From Saprospiraceae bacterium (GTDB lineage: Bacteria > Bacteroidota > Bacteroidia > Chitinophagales > Saprospiraceae), in contig JABAQQ010000023.1 of assembly GCA_019187225.1 (NCBI GenBank), positions 186,001 through 250,000 of the forward strand: 64,000 nucleotides of DNA. Reading direction: 5' to 3'. Below, one piece after another: positions 33,880-42,777 of this stretch (within the stretch, counting starts at the first letter, position 1; the number at the start of each line of letters is the position of its first letter). Under the pieces are notes generated by a model that was not told the origin of the DNA, did no database searches, and worked only from the letters and a program-made list of their open reading frames with translations. The position numbers and the translations under genes were made by a program.

Positions 33880-34884
33880 TCAATTCCTCAAATAATCCGC
33901 CACTGCCGCCGCCCAGGCTGGTTTGTCGTTGAGGCTTTCCACCAGGTCGAGCCGTTCGCCGCCCCATTTCAGGAAGTCCTCGCGGTATTCCTCGCCGATC
34001 TCGATGGTCGTTTCCAGGCAGTCGGCGGTAAAGGCCGGGCAGAAGACGAGCAGGCGTTTGGCGCCGCTTTTGGCCAGATTTTCAATGACTTGTACGGTAT
34101 AGGGTTGCGTCCAGGGATCGCGTCCGAGGCGGCTTTGAAAGCAGACGGTGTATTGTCCGGGCTTCAGTTGCAACCTCCCCGCAATGGCTTGGGTAGTGGC
34201 ATAACACTGGGCGGAGTAGCAAAACCGGTTGGTGGGGGTCAGCGTCTGACAACAATCGCTTTTTTGCAGACAATGGTTGAACGCGTCGGCTTTGCGCAAC
34301 TGGCGCTGCGGCAGTCCGTGGTAACTGAACAGGAAATGGTCGTAGGAGAGCAGGTCGAATTGCATCGCATTTTTTACGAACAGGTCAATCATTGGCTCCC
34401 AGGTCGGGTAGGCGCTGACCATTTCGACCGCCGGGATGACTTGTTGCCGGCTCAACACCCGCATCACTGCTTCGTGCACCGACCCCGTCGTAGCGCTGGC
34501 GTATTGCGGGAACAACGTGAACACTTTGATCTTCGACACTTTCGCCTGCATGAGTTTCGCAACGGCCGATTCGATGGAAGGGTTTTGGTACCGCATGGCG
34601 AGTTCGACCGCGTATTCGGGACCCAGCAAATTCTGCACCTGCGCCGCGAGGTTTTCGCCGTAATATTTAAGCGGCGAGCCGTTTTCCGTCCAGAGATGGC
34701 GGTAGGCTTCCGCCGATTTGCCGGAGCGAAACGGTGCGATGATACAACGCACCAACAAATTGCGGGCAATTGGATGGATGTCAATCACACGCGGGTCGAG
34801 CAGGAATTGTTTGAGGTAGCGGTATACGGCAGGACGGGTGGGTGCATCGGGAGTGCCGAGGTTGACGAGAAGGATGCCGGTCAT
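33880..34884 (-). CDS. hemH: ferrochelatase
   Basis: The 334-aa protein matches ferrochelatase throughout: GILLVNLGTPDAPTRPAVYRYLKQFLLDPRVI at the N-terminus, the active-site His in FLFSYHGLPQRQL (about 187) and the conserved Glu in CLETTIEIGEEY (about 267). It inserts iron into protoporphyrin IX, the last step of protoporphyrin-dependent haem synthesis, at the inner membrane. No other hem gene is adjacent. Cys residues near 210-225 (CLQKSDCCQTL) are not the vertebrate Fe-S type arrangement. Confidence 0.95.
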   Translation of the reverse strand: MTGILLVNLGTPDAPTRPAVYRYLKQFLLDPRVIDIHPIARNLLVRCIIAPFRSGKSAEAYRHLWTENGSPLKYYGENLAAQVQNLLGPEYAVELAMRYQNPSIESAVAKLMQAKVSKIKVFTLFPQYASATTGSVHEAVMRVLSRQQVIPAVEMVSAYPTWEPMIDLFVKNAMQFDLLSYDHFLFSYHGLPQRQLRKADAFNHCLQKSDCCQTLTPTNRFCYSAQCYATTQAIAGRLQLKPGQYTVCFQSRLGRDPWTQPYTVQVIENLAKSGAKRLLVFCPAFTADCLETTIEIGEEYREDFLKWGGERLDLVESLNDKPAWAAAVADYLRN

Positions 34885-34886
34885 GT

Positions 34887-34926
34887 TGATTGCGGATTGC
34901 GGATTGCGGATTGCAGATTGCAGATT
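34887..34926. repeat. GATTGCGGATT word array upstream of hemH
   Basis: Five head-to-tail copies of ATTGCGG/ATTGCAG words lie directly before the hemH start, the same family as 30377-30413. Confidence 0.7.
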
Positions 34927-35099
34927 TTTGCGGTCAGTTAACTAAAAAAAGCAGGCAATGTTCGGGAAAAGATTTTTTTTGCAGGAGAAACCGCACGGCG
35001 AGCATTTATCTTTACCGCGCTCACGAGCTGGGCAAATTTTCAAAAAAGCACCTGAATGCACGACAGGCACCCATCGTTGACACGGAAAAAAGCAGATTG

Positions 35100-36398
35100 A
35101 TGAAAAAAGGACTACTTGCGTTTTTGTTGCTTGGCAACCTGTTTGACCTCGCCGCACAAGCCCCGCCGGGATTGAAAACCCTTGTAAACCAGATGGCCGA
35201 TGCCATTGAGCCGAAAGTGATCGAATGGCGGCGCGATTTTCACCGCTATCCCGAATTGTCGAACCGGGAATTCAAAACCGCGGAAAAAGTAGCGGCGCAC
35301 CTGAGCGCGCTGGGCATGGAAGTGCGCACCGGTATCGCCTACACCGGCGTGGTGGGTATTTTGAAAGGCGGCCAACCCGGCCCGGTCATCGGCCTGCGCG
35401 CCGACATGGATGCGCTTCCTGTCGCGGAGCGCGTGGAACTGCCCTTCAAATCGGTGGCAAAATCCACCTACAACGGCGAAGAAGTGGACGTCATGCACGC
35501 CTGCGGCCACGATACGCACGTGGCCATCATGATGGGCGTGGCCGAGATCCTGGCGGCCATGAAAAACGAGTTGGCCGGCACGGTGGTGTTCGTCTTTCAA
35601 CCCGCCGAAGAAGGCCCGCCCGAAGGCGAGGAAGGAGGTGCGCCGCTGATGATAAAAGAAGGCGTGCTCGACAACCCCAAAATCGAGGCGATGTTCGGAC
35701 TGCACATCAATTCGCAGACAGAAGTCGGCAAGATCGCCTACCGCAGCGGCGGCATCATGGCGGCGTCCGACTGGTTCTACATCGAGGTGCACGGCAAACA
35801 AACGCACGGCTCGCAACCCTGGAGCGGGGTTGACCCCATCGTGATATCGGCAGAGATCATCCAGGGTTTGCAAACCATCGTCAGCCGGCAGATGGACCTC
35901 ACGGAGCAGCCTGCGGTGGTCACGGTGGGCAAGATCAGCAGCGGCGTGCGCGCCAACATCATCCCCGAACTGGCCGAAATGATAGGCACGATCCGGACGC
36001 TCGACACGGCCATGCAGCGCAAGATCCACCAAAAGGTCAAACTGACCGCCGAAAAGATCGCCGAAAGCGCGGGCGCCCGCGCCGAGGTGCGCATCGAGAA
36101 CAAAACCCCTGTCACCTTCAACGATCCTGCGCTGACAGCGAGGGTGTTGCCTTCGCTCCGCGACGCGGCGGGCAGCGACCAGGTGGAGGAAGTGAAAGCC
36201 CGCACCGGCGCGGAAGATTTCGGCTTTTTTGCGCAAAAGGTGCCCTCGTTTTACTTTTTCCTGGGCGGCATGCCCAGGGGCAAAAAGCGGGAAGATGCTG
36301 CGGCGCACCACACGCCCGATTTTTACATTGACGAAAGCGGGATGAAATTGGGCGTACGTGCTTTTTGTTACCTGGTACTGGATTATTTCGGGAAATAG
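35100..36398 (+). CDS. secreted M20-family amidohydrolase
   Basis: The ATG at 35100 gives MKKGLLAFLLLGNLFDLAAQ, a signal peptide; upstream in-frame sequence comes from the repeat region. The 432-aa protein is an M20D amidohydrolase (hippurate / IAA-amino-acid hydrolase type) with metal ligands in HACGHDTHVAIMMG (about 138-150), FQPAEEGPPEGEEGG (about 171-185), GLHINSQTEVG and the final ligand His in AAAHHTPDF. The dimerisation domain lies at about 215-330. It would remove acyl groups from N-acyl amino acids in the periplasm; the substrate is unknown. Confidence 0.93.
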   Translation: MKKGLLAFLLLGNLFDLAAQAPPGLKTLVNQMADAIEPKVIEWRRDFHRYPELSNREFKTAEKVAAHLSALGMEVRTGIAYTGVVGILKGGQPGPVIGLRADMDALPVAERVELPFKSVAKSTYNGEEVDVMHACGHDTHVAIMMGVAEILAAMKNELAGTVVFVFQPAEEGPPEGEEGGAPLMIKEGVLDNPKIEAMFGLHINSQTEVGKIAYRSGGIMAASDWFYIEVHGKQTHGSQPWSGVDPIVISAEIIQGLQTIVSRQMDLTEQPAVVTVGKISSGVRANIIPELAEMIGTIRTLDTAMQRKIHQKVKLTAEKIAESAGARAEVRIENKTPVTFNDPALTARVLPSLRDAAGSDQVEEVKARTGAEDFGFFAQKVPSFYFFLGGMPRGKKREDAAAHHTPDFYIDESGMKLGVRAFCYLVLDYFGK

Positions 36399-36410
36399 TA
36401 AGTTTGCACA

Positions 36411-37661
36411 ATGTTGCCGGCCCAATTGAACAAGGTTTTCAGCCGCCACTTCGGATTCCAGCACCTCACGCCCGAAGAAATCGAACACCGCACGCTTGCG
36501 TTGACGATCATCGTGCTCATTACCCTGCTGGATTTCACCTACAACCTGGCATTTTACCTGTTCGGCGGACGCTTTACGTGGTGGACAACGGTCATCTATT
36601 TCCTCGCCAGTACGATCAACCTAGTAATTTTTAAGATAAAGGGCAATTTCCGGCGTTTTCGCAACATCCAGATCGTGCTCACTATCCTGCTGCCACTGGT
36701 AGCCCAGATCACGCATGGTGGATTCACCGGTAGCAGCGGCGTGGTGCTGGCAGCGTTTCTGGCGCCCCTGGGCACGCTGATGTTCGCCCGGGTGCGCACG
36801 GCAAGACTTACTTTTTTCGCCTACCTGTTCGCCTTGCTCGTAGCGGGCGTTTGGGAATATCTCGCGCGGCCCGACCCCAACAACCTGCCGCCGGAAGTGC
36901 ACCTGATGTTCTTCGAGTTCAATTTCGCCTTCACCGCCGCCGTCGCGTATTTTCTGATGGAAGGTTTTCTGAAAAACAAAGCGGCCCTGCTCAAACTCGT
37001 CCGGGAAGAACACGAGATCGCCGACCGGCTGCTGCTCAATATTTTTCCGGAAGAAACGGCGCGCGAACTGATGGAAAAAGGCTCGGTAAAAGCCAAAAAC
37101 TACCCGGCAGTCACGGTGATGTTCACAGATTTTGTCGGCTTTTCAGCCTTCGCCCGCACCCTGAGCGCCGAGGCGTTGGTGGAGCAACTCGATTTTTATT
37201 TCAACGCTTTCGACGACATCATTTGCCGACACGGTCTGGAAAAGATCAAGACCATAGGCGACAGTTACATGTGCGCCGGCGGTATCCCGACGCCGCGGCC
37301 CGACCATGCTTTCGCCGTCCTGGATGCAGCGCTTGAAATCCGCCAATTCGTTGTCAGTCAACGGCAACAAAAAATTGAACAGTATAACTATCCATTCGAA
37401 ATCCGCATCGGCATCCATACCGGGCCAGTGGTGGCGGGGGTGGTGGGCAGCAGCAAAATGGCCTACGACATCTGGGGCGAAACAGTCAACATCGCCGCCC
37501 GCATGGAACAAACCTGCGAACCCGACAAAATCAATATTTCTGAAGCGGCTTACGCCCTCGTAAAAGACCAATTTGAATGCATCTACCGGGGGCGTTTCCC
37601 GGCCAAACACGTCGGGGAGATTGAAATGTATTATGTTTACGAAAGATTTTATGAAATCTGA
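36411..37661 (+). CDS. membrane-bound class III adenylate cyclase
   Basis: The 416-aa protein has about six membrane helices (about 30-185), a short linker helix (LVREEHEIADRLLLNIFPEETARELMEKG) and a class III cyclase domain (about 228-400). The metal-binding Asp residues lie in MFTDFVGFSAF and IGDSYMCAGG. The adenine-specifying Lys is in LEKIKTIGD and Asp in MAYDIWGETVNIAARM, with the transition-state Asn and Arg in VNIAARME. This indicates ATP, not GTP, as substrate. It ends just before polX. Confidence 0.93.
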   Translation: MLPAQLNKVFSRHFGFQHLTPEEIEHRTLALTIIVLITLLDFTYNLAFYLFGGRFTWWTTVIYFLASTINLVIFKIKGNFRRFRNIQIVLTILLPLVAQITHGGFTGSSGVVLAAFLAPLGTLMFARVRTARLTFFAYLFALLVAGVWEYLARPDPNNLPPEVHLMFFEFNFAFTAAVAYFLMEGFLKNKAALLKLVREEHEIADRLLLNIFPEETARELMEKGSVKAKNYPAVTVMFTDFVGFSAFARTLSAEALVEQLDFYFNAFDDIICRHGLEKIKTIGDSYMCAGGIPTPRPDHAFAVLDAALEIRQFVVSQRQQKIEQYNYPFEIRIGIHTGPVVAGVVGSSKMAYDIWGETVNIAARMEQTCEPDKINISEAAYALVKDQFECIYRGRFPAKHVGEIEMYYVYERFYEI

Positions 37662-37680
37662 CGCCCACCAGTCCACCGAC

Positions 37681-39345
37681 ATGACCAACAAACAAATTGC
37701 CAACGCATTCGACGAACTCGCCAACCTCATGGAACTCCACGAGGAGGATGATTTTCGCATCCGCTCGTACCGGAATGCTTACCTGAACCTGCGCAAACTC
37801 GACCGGCCGCTGGCCGATATGTCGGACGCGGAGATCAAGGACATCAAAGGCGTAGGGCCGGCGATCGCAGGGAAGATCCGTGAACTGGCGGCGGGCGGCA
37901 AAATGGCGACCCTGGAAAAATACCGCGAAAAAACGCCGCCCGGCGTGGTGGAAATGCTGGAAGTCAACGGCTTCGGGCCCAAAAAAGTCCGCATCGTGTG
38001 GAAAGAAATGGGCGTCGAGACGGTCGGCGAACTCTGGTATGCCTGCAACGAGAACCGCCTCGTCGAATTCAAGGGATTCGGCCTGAAAACCCAGGAAGAC
38101 CTCAAAAACAAACTCGAATACTTTCTCAAAAGCCGCGACAAACTCCACCTTGACGCCGCCGAAGAAGAGGCCGATTTTATCTGCACCTGGCTCACGGGTA
38201 AATTGCCCGGCGCGCGCGTGGCACCGGTGGGCGAACTGCGGCGTCGCTGCCCGGTGATTGACCAATTGGAAATACTGGTGGGCTACGACGGCGATGTACC
38301 GGCGGCTTTAGCCGCCGACGAAGTTATTCAAATCGCCGAATCGCCGGAAAGTTCGGCGGCTAAAGCCGCCGGTACGCTTAGGGTTCGTCTGGAGAACAAT
38401 ACTTCGGCATTGATACATTGCTGCAATCCGGCTGAATTTGGCTCCAAGTTATTCAAATACACGGGCAGCGCAACCTTCGTGGAAGGTTTTGCCAAAACGA
38501 ATCCGGGGCTCGATTTTAAAAACCTGGAAACCGAACAAGCGGTGTTTGAAAAAGCGGGCGCAGCGTATGTGGCGCCGGAATTGAGAGACACCCCCTACCC
38601 TCCACCCTCCACCCTCAAACTCCAACTCATTGAAGACCAAAACCTTAAAGGGATTCTCCACGTCCACACCACCTGGAGCGATGGACTGCACAGCCTGCGC
38701 GAGATGTGCGAATACACCCGTTCGCTGGGCTACGCCTATATCGGCATCACCGACCACAGCCAGTCGGCTTTTTACGCCAATGGTTTGAAGCCCGACCGGG
38801 TGCTGGCCCAAATGGAAGAAATTGACCGTTTGAACGAAGAACTGGCGCCGTTTCGGATCTTTAAGGGCATTGAGAGCGATATCCTGAACGACGGCTCGCT
38901 TGATTACGAAGACGCTGTGCTGGAAAAATTCGATTTCGTGATCGCCTCGGTACACTCCAACCTGAAAATGACCCGCGAAAAAGCCACCGAGCGGGTGGTA
39001 CGCGCCATCGAAAATCCTTATACCACCATCCTCGGCCACCCTACCGGTCGCCTGTTGCTCAGCCGCGAGGGTTATCCGCTCGACTGGGATGCCGTATTCG
39101 ACGCTTGTACCCGCTGCAAAGTCGCCATCGAACTGAACGCCAACCCCTACCGCCTCGACATAGACTGGACTTTGATACCCGAAGCCCTGCGACGGGGTAT
39201 TCCCATCAGCATCAACCCCGACGCGCACAGCAAAGACGGCATCCACGATACGCGCTACGGCGTGATGGTGGCGCGCAAGGGTGCGCTCACAGTGGATGGG
39301 TGCCTGAATGCCAAAAGAGCGGAGGAATGGCGACCAAAGAAATGA
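37681..39345 (+). CDS. polX: PolX-family DNA polymerase / 3'-5' exonuclease (HhH and PHP domains)
   Basis: The ATG at 37681 gives MTNKQIANAFDELANLMELHEED, the usual PolX start, for a 554-aa protein; ATGs at 37633 and 37651 overlap the cyclase gene. Helix-hairpin-helix motifs (IKGVGPAIAGKI, VNGFGPKKVRIVW) precede a beta-type polymerase region (about 160-300). The PHP phosphoesterase has metal ligands in LHVHTTWSDGLHS, ITDHSQSAF, HPTGRLL and NPDAHSKDG. PolX enzymes fill gaps in base-excision and mismatch repair. A 23-bp palindromic repeat pair (38296-38375) is inserted in frame in the polymerase region. Confidence 0.92.
   Translation: MTNKQIANAFDELANLMELHEEDDFRIRSYRNAYLNLRKLDRPLADMSDAEIKDIKGVGPAIAGKIRELAAGGKMATLEKYREKTPPGVVEMLEVNGFGPKKVRIVWKEMGVETVGELWYACNENRLVEFKGFGLKTQEDLKNKLEYFLKSRDKLHLDAAEEEADFICTWLTGKLPGARVAPVGELRRRCPVIDQLEILVGYDGDVPAALAADEVIQIAESPESSAAKAAGTLRVRLENNTSALIHCCNPAEFGSKLFKYTGSATFVEGFAKTNPGLDFKNLETEQAVFEKAGAAYVAPELRDTPYPPPSTLKLQLIEDQNLKGILHVHTTWSDGLHSLREMCEYTRSLGYAYIGITDHSQSAFYANGLKPDRVLAQMEEIDRLNEELAPFRIFKGIESDILNDGSLDYEDAVLEKFDFVIASVHSNLKMTREKATERVVRAIENPYTTILGHPTGRLLLSREGYPLDWDAVFDACTRCKVAIELNANPYRLDIDWTLIPEALRRGIPISINPDAHSKDGIHDTRYGVMVARKGALTVDGCLNAKRAEEWRPKK
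38296..38375. repeat. in-frame palindromic repeat pair within polX
   Basis: Bases 38296-38318 and 38353-38375 are perfect 23-bp inverted repeats built on CGGCGGCTTTAGCCGCCG, itself nearly palindromic, with a 34-base spacer. It is a repeat type usually found between genes, but here translates as PAALAADEVIQ ... ESSAAKAAGTLR within polX. Confidence 0.85.
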
Positions 39346-39357
39346 ACCCCTCTTTTC

Positions 39358-40584
39358 TCAATGAATCAATAACACCGATTCGTACTTTTGTCTATCCGCC
39401 AAACGCAAAAATCCGTATCCGATGCCTGCCATTCCGAGCATCATGCCAGGTGAATTGAATTCGCTTTGCGTGCCATTGGGAAAGGGTACCTTCCGGCGTT
39501 CAAATTGTTCGATTGCCTCCACAGCCCTTTCTTCAACCTGACGGATAAACTTTTCGTCGCCGGTTACCTCCGAAGCGCAGAGCAGCACATCCGCATTGCC
39601 GAAAAGACCATGGCAGAGGCTGAAATTTCCCAAATGTTTTTGGCCAAAATACCGCAACGTTGTGTTCGCGGCTATTTGCCCTGATTTCACAAACATTTCA
39701 TTTTGTGTAAGTTGATACGCCCGAAACCGGGACAGACCTATGCCGGGTGCGCCGTGACACCAAGCGCAGCCACACAGCCGGGGCGTATCTTCACGCTGGC
39801 GCATGGTTTTACTTTCCCGGAAATCGGGCCAGTTTTCCTGCTCCGCGTCGAAACAGGATTCTTCATAATCGAAACCTGCAAGGGCCGCTTTTTGATACTG
39901 TTCTTCCTGCGTGTGATGGTACAATTCGAGTAAGGCGCCGGCAATGCCCGCCGCACCATGCGCATAGCCGGTCAGGTTAGCGGCCGAGCCGTACGGCATG
40001 GTGTTCCAGGAAATCCCCTTTTGTTCCGCTTGGGCCTGTTGCACCAGATAATGGCCCATTTTGTGGAGCAATTCGTCCAAAACACCTTCCCTGTATCGGC
40101 GATTGAGCCGGATAATTGCGGGAATGGCGCCCGCGCAACCATCAATCACATCTAATGTATATTCCGATTCAGGCAATTGGTTGAGGCTTCGAAGTATTTG
40201 AAGTCCCCGCTCGATCAGGTTGCTTTGATCGAATTTTTCTCCGATTTCCACGGCGGCAAAAGCGATCCCGGTCAGCCCGGAATGGAAGCCTGATTTGCCA
40301 TGTTGAATATTATCGCCTGTTTGCAGCGCTTGTTCGATGGCGCCGAGGGCGACGGCGCGATGGCGCCTGTCGCCGGTTGTGCTGTGGAGTTGGGCCAAAA
40401 ACCAGGCGATGCCCGATGTGCCATTGTACCAGGTACCTTTCAACGCTGCGTAATAGGGCCTGGGTTTTTCCCCCACAATGTCATTATCGGCGCCTATCCA
40501 ATTGTACTGATTGTTGTAGTTGAGTGCATCGCGGCATAAAGCATTGCCTATGCTGACGGCTGTATTCAAAAATTCTGTTTGCAT
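39358..40584 (-). CDS. LanC-family lanthionine cyclase of the RiPP operon
   Basis: The 408-aa protein has the LanC alpha-barrel pattern of GxxG motifs (SGFHSGLTGIAFAA, AHGAAGIAGALLELY, PGMMLGMAGIGYGFLRL). The zinc ligands are Cys in CAWCHGAPGIGLSR (about 273) and Cys-His in SLCHGLFGNADVLL (about 323). LanC enzymes activate Cys thiols and add them to dehydroalanine or dehydrobutyrine to close (methyl)lanthionine rings. It is a stand-alone cyclase and the last gene of the operon, six bases after the HopA1-type lyase. It converges on polX with a 12-bp gap. Confidence 0.93.
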   Translation of the reverse strand: MQTEFLNTAVSIGNALCRDALNYNNQYNWIGADNDIVGEKPRPYYAALKGTWYNGTSGIAWFLAQLHSTTGDRRHRAVALGAIEQALQTGDNIQHGKSGFHSGLTGIAFAAVEIGEKFDQSNLIERGLQILRSLNQLPESEYTLDVIDGCAGAIPAIIRLNRRYREGVLDELLHKMGHYLVQQAQAEQKGISWNTMPYGSAANLTGYAHGAAGIAGALLELYHHTQEEQYQKAALAGFDYEESCFDAEQENWPDFRESKTMRQREDTPRLCGCAWCHGAPGIGLSRFRAYQLTQNEMFVKSGQIAANTTLRYFGQKHLGNFSLCHGLFGNADVLLCASEVTGDEKFIRQVEERAVEAIEQFERRKVPFPNGTQSEFNSPGMMLGMAGIGYGFLRLADRQKYESVLLIH

Positions 40585-40590
40585 GGTTTT

Positions 40591-41601
40591 TTAATTTTCA
40601 AAAGCAGGAAAATGATACGGGTATTTTGAATTGGGGTTGAGATAAAGCGCCTCCGGGCGCAGGTAGTTTTTCTGAATGTTTTTCAGGATAAAATCTGTCC
40701 AGGCATCTTTTGGCTGCCTGTTATTCCAGGCATCTAAGATGCCCTGCGCTATAATTTTGCAGCGGCTGGTACCGAAACTATCGGTTGAGGAAAATGGATT
40801 TTCCGCGAATCCGATTCCGGGAGCGAGCCGTTTGGTAAACATCGGCACTTCGGCGTTCAAGATGGTTTTCATTTCGGCATAATGTTCTTTGAGCAGATCC
40901 GCAACAACCTGGAAATAACGCTTGTCAATATACAAAACGGCCGCATCACAACGGGTATAAAAGACCTTTCGGTTAAGGCATTTGAATTGGAAAGGAATAT
41001 GGTAGCGATTGAGGTTTTTGGATATCAATGCCACGAGCGAAGCCGCCCCTTCCGGTACCAGGTTAAAATACAGGCGAACGATGGCTGCATTATTGTTGTC
41101 GAGCAGCATCTCTCCGAAAATGAAATAGAACACATCGCCCGTTTCGGGTTCGGCACTGTATTCCGGCACAACTCTGATATTGACCGTTTCGCCGCGCTGC
41201 AGCGGCCCTTGCCCGAAATGCGCGCGAATAAAGTCGCCCGCGTAGGTATAGCGTTTGAAACCGCCCTTGTGCACGAGGATGTTGCCGCCGTGTTCGATCT
41301 CATCCACCGTCCAGCCGCAATCGTAACACTCGGCGGATGCGTTGGCTGTACGGAGCGCCGGAAGAAATGAATCTTCTATCTCGCGATCAATAATATCGTA
41401 TTGTTTCGCCGCCCGGTTCCGGGTATAACAAGCCGAGTAGAGCAGGTTGGTCAGGTTGTGGAAAAGGCTTACCTCTGCGCTCGCTTCGGGGTAATCGTAG
41501 CCTTCATAAAACTCCCCCCGGAAACTGAGTTTACCGGTGGATTCGATATCGACAGCGCTGACAATATACTGTATGTCATCAAGATAAGACGGTGGTTGCA
41601 T
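40591..41601 (-). CDS. HopA1-family lyase-like protein (class V LanY / TvaD-type)
   Basis: The 336-aa protein matches the HopA1 effector-like family across its core: HNLTNLLYSACYTRN (about 48-62), GGFKRYTYAGDFI, VRLYFNLVPEGAASLVALI, YHIPFQFKCLN, CDAAVLYIDKRYF, PMFTKRLAPGIGFAENP and FGTSRCKIIAQGI. In class V lanthipeptide and thioamitide clusters, such a protein removes phosphate from Ser/Thr phosphorylated by a partner kinase, leaving dehydroamino acids. Its ATG overlaps the kinase gene by 23 bases, so the two are translationally coupled. The pairing with the kinase and LanC supports the role; the activity is inferred. Confidence 0.88.
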   Translation of the reverse strand: MQPPSYLDDIQYIVSAVDIESTGKLSFRGEFYEGYDYPEASAEVSLFHNLTNLLYSACYTRNRAAKQYDIIDREIEDSFLPALRTANASAECYDCGWTVDEIEHGGNILVHKGGFKRYTYAGDFIRAHFGQGPLQRGETVNIRVVPEYSAEPETGDVFYFIFGEMLLDNNNAAIVRLYFNLVPEGAASLVALISKNLNRYHIPFQFKCLNRKVFYTRCDAAVLYIDKRYFQVVADLLKEHYAEMKTILNAEVPMFTKRLAPGIGFAENPFSSTDSFGTSRCKIIAQGILDAWNNRQPKDAWTDFILKNIQKNYLRPEALYLNPNSKYPYHFPAFEN

Positions 41602-42715
41602 GATAGGAATTGTGGGTTTGTATGCCCAGCACCTCGCTGATGGCCTCGTCGGCGTGGCGGAGCAGGTTAAGACTGAGTTGCAGGATTTTGGCGCTGTATA
41701 ACGACATGTCTTTTACGCCCTGCACGGATTCGAAGCAGGTATGCACCAATTTCAAGGCTGTATAACGCACGGCTTTTTCCAGGTTTCGATGGGTCGTCGC
41801 GGCATCCCAATTTGCCAGTTCGGCGTAGCGCCGCCAAAAAGCGGCGATGGAAGCTTGCACCGACGCGAGGTTGACAATGAAAGCCTCCTCCGACCGGTAG
41901 TCCTGTCCGATCTCCGAAGCGACCCATAAAGTGAGGTAATTTTGGACAACGGAAGCGACGTCCCACAACGGATCGCCGATGTCGGCCAGTTCCCAGTCAA
42001 TCAGGCGGATATCCGGTTCGCTGCCCGGAAAAAAATCGCTGTTGATCAAAAAGTTGGGGAACTTCACATCACCGTGGACGAGGCTTTTCATTTCCCATTC
42101 TTCGCCCATCTGACGCAGGTGTTCCATAAATTCACGGTTGCCCAGGATGAGTTTTACCGATTGTTTTTCGGCATTGCCCACCGCAGGGTTGTTGAGCCAA
42201 TCGGTCAGATTGTTTTCCGAAAGGGAAAACACCCAGGGTTTGCGTTTTTTGAAAAGCGAAAAACTTTTCTGATTTTCCAGTATACCCGACTGGTGCGTGT
42301 GATAGGAGGACAGCAATTCGGCGAGTTTTTCGGCAACCGGAATTGGGAAAAAGCCTGAATTCCGGTAGGATTCATGCAGGTTTTGTACTTGGGGCAACAA
42401 TTCGAGAATCAGGATATGATTCAGGTAATCGTACTCAAAATAACGCGGCAGGAATCCGCGCAGCGAATGATAGGCATCGTCGTTGTTGGCCAGCCAATAG
42501 CAGGTGGCTTCGATGCGCAGCGTTTCGCGTTTCTCCTGGTCGTGGGCGCGCACCTGTTTTACAAGAAAAGCGGGCGAATACTCGCGGTTGACCGCAAAGT
42601 TGGTGTTGCGGCTCGACCGGTCGCGCACGCTGAATTCCCCTTTTACAATGGATTCGAGGTCAATCAGACCCTTTTCAAGGAGATAATGAGCAATATTTTC
42701 ATAAGAAAGCAGCAC
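41579..42715 (-). CDS. APH-type kinase of the RiPP operon (class V LanK / TvaC-type)
   Basis: The most plausible start is the GTG at 42715 (VLLSYENIAHYLLEKGL, 378 aa); the open frame upstream only overlaps the precursor gene. The phosphotransferase core shows the ATP-binding FLVKQVRAHDQEKRETLRIEA (about 55-75), the catalytic loop LVHGDVKFPNFLI (about 209-221) and the metal-binding DWE in IRLIDWELADIGDPLWDVA. It belongs to the aminoglycoside/choline kinase fold used as Ser/Thr kinases (LanK, TvaC) in class V lanthipeptide and thioamitide pathways. It overlaps the HopA1-type gene and lies 62 bp after the precursor gene, behind a hairpin. Confidence 0.86.
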   Translation of the reverse strand: MLLSYENIAHYLLEKGLIDLESIVKGEFSVRDRSSRNTNFAVNREYSPAFLVKQVRAHDQEKRETLRIEATCYWLANNDDAYHSLRGFLPRYFEYDYLNHILILELLPQVQNLHESYRNSGFFPIPVAEKLAELLSSYHTHQSGILENQKSFSLFKKRKPWVFSLSENNLTDWLNNPAVGNAEKQSVKLILGNREFMEHLRQMGEEWEMKSLVHGDVKFPNFLINSDFFPGSEPDIRLIDWELADIGDPLWDVASVVQNYLTLWVASEIGQDYRSEEAFIVNLASVQASIAAFWRRYAELANWDAATTHRNLEKAVRYTALKLVHTCFESVQGVKDMSLYSAKILQLSLNLLRHADEAISEVLGIQTHNSYHATTVLS

Positions 42716-42742
42716 GGCAGATTGTTTTTTTGGTGAAAAAAT

Positions 42743-42767
42743 CCGGCGGAGCGGAGTGCTCCGCCGG
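42743..42767 (-). terminator. attenuator hairpin between precursors and modification genes
   Basis: Perfect 10-bp inverted repeat CCGGCGGAGC / GCTCCGCCGG with a 5-base loop. Read on the minus strand it is followed by ATTTTTT, so it has the form of a Rho-independent terminator 10 bases past the precursor stop. Partial read-through would make more precursor than enzyme, as in many lantibiotic operons. Confidence 0.8.
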
Positions 42768-42777
42768 GGTGAAAAAC

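Noticed and set aside
35112-36488. 458-codon minus-strand open frame
   Set aside because: Antisense to the M20 amidohydrolase with His/Arg-rich low-similarity translation typical of shadows.
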